Below, piece after piece: positions 5,647-5,942 of a stretch of 5,942 nt of DNA. Made by a program: the position numbers and the translations under genes. The notes under the pieces were generated by a model. The model did not search any database. It was not told the origin of the DNA and saw nothing but the letters and a program-made list of their open reading frames with translations. Numbering within the stretch: position 1 is the first letter of the stretch; each line of letters opens with the position of its first letter. This stretch comes from an uncultured Odoribacter sp. (GTDB taxonomy: Bacteria; Bacteroidota; Bacteroidia; Bacteroidales; Marinifilaceae): assembly GCA_934725835.1 (NCBI GenBank), contig CAKVCR010000187.1, positions 1 to 5,942 of the forward strand, written 5' to 3'.

Positions 5647-5942
5647 ATGAAAAGGATAGGATTTTTTGCCCTATTTGCGGCAATATGCTTGATGATGTCT
5701 TGTGCATCAATGAATCAACCTTCCAGTAGAGTCTCCAACAATACAAGTGCCTATGCCGCCGGTTCTGCTTGTGGCAGTGCAATAAGGGCATTGCATAAGC
5801 AATACCAAAAGGATGGCACTCTGGATTTGTCAAATCCCACCAATATCTACAACTTGGCAATGTTGTCAGGCAACTCTTCTGACTTGAAGACCAAAATGAA
5901 GGATAAGAATTATTATGAAGGATTTACGTTAGGCACCTTGGC
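5647..5942 (+). CDS. Putative lipoprotein of unknown function, 3' end cut by the window
   Basis: The frame opens at the ATG at 5647 and runs for 98 codons to the window end. Residues 1-18 form a type II signal peptide: MKR, a hydrophobic core (IGFFALFAAICLMM), then the lipobox MMSC with lipidated Cys at 19. The mature part begins CASMNQ, which lacks an acidic surface-export tag, so an envelope location facing the periplasm is the default guess. What follows is a Ser/Asn-rich linker (about 24-35), then AAGSACGSAIRALHKQYQ (37-54), a probable helix with a second Cys at 42, DGTLDLSNPTNIYNLAMLSG (56-75), and a Lys-rich stretch. I recall similar short lipoproteins in Bacteroides annotated as hypothetical, but cannot name a family. 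A promoter at 5592-5621 supports expression. An open frame on the opposite strand over 5642-5860 is a shadow. Confidence 0.78.
   Translation, partial: MKRIGFFALFAAICLMMSCASMNQPSSRVSNNTSAYAAGSACGSAIRALHKQYQKDGTLDLSNPTNIYNLAMLSGNSSDLKTKMKDKNYYEGFTLGTL

Noticed and set aside
5642..5860. 72-codon minus-strand frame opposite the lipoprotein gene
   Set aside because: The plus-strand frame has a lipobox, signal peptide and promoter. The antisense product (rich in Trp, Cys and His) looks like a shadow.

Overview
The window looks like ordinary chromosomal DNA from a Bacteroidales bacterium, probably Bacteroides or Parabacteroides; the genus is not resolved. Three things support this. The Bacteroidetes -7 promoter element TAnnTTTG occurs three times, each a short distance upstream of a start codon. 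Starts sit in A/T-rich leaders without strong Shine-Dalgarno sequences. The gene set also fits: the Bacteroidetes-type short AMP nucleosidase, an enlarged QueA, a stand-alone HsdR-N-like protein, DUF1573 and SC-type lipoproteins, and MeaB. No rRNA, tRNA, CRISPR array, insertion sequence, prophage or foreign island was seen, and there is no gene-free stretch above 300 bases.

Layout. Positions 1-2488 carry four minus-strand genes. In transcription order they are AMP nucleosidase (2488-1718), a DUF1573 lipoprotein (1716-1324), YajC (1289-981) and a YbbR-domain protein (886 to beyond position 1). The first three are tightly packed (1 and 34 bases apart) and look like one operon. A strong hairpin with a T-rich tail (925-962) separates yajC from ybbR. 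A 181-base divergent region (2489-2669) holds a clear queA promoter. On the plus strand, queA (2670-3908) overlaps a small PD-(D/E)XK HsdR-N-like gene (3905-4333) by four bases. These converge on meaB (5484-4384, minus), with a meaB terminator at 4341-4366. A second divergent region (5485-5646) holds a -7 element for meaB on one strand and one for a new lipoprotein gene (5647 to the window end) on the other.

Functions. Envelope roles: YajC is an accessory of the Sec translocon, YbbR is a membrane-anchored periplasmic protein, and there are two lipoproteins. Nucleotide and RNA roles: AMP nucleosidase cleaves AMP, and QueA makes epoxyqueuosine in tRNA. MeaB is the GTPase chaperone of B12-dependent methylmalonyl-CoA mutase, matching the succinate-propionate metabolism of this group. 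The small HsdR-N-like protein has no known role. It is translationally coupled to queA and is the least explained intact gene here.

I did not find a convincing new multi-gene system. The points most worth a second look are the queA/nuclease-fold coupling, the amn-DUF1573-yajC gene union, the terminator inside the yajC-ybbR pair, and the meaB start correction.
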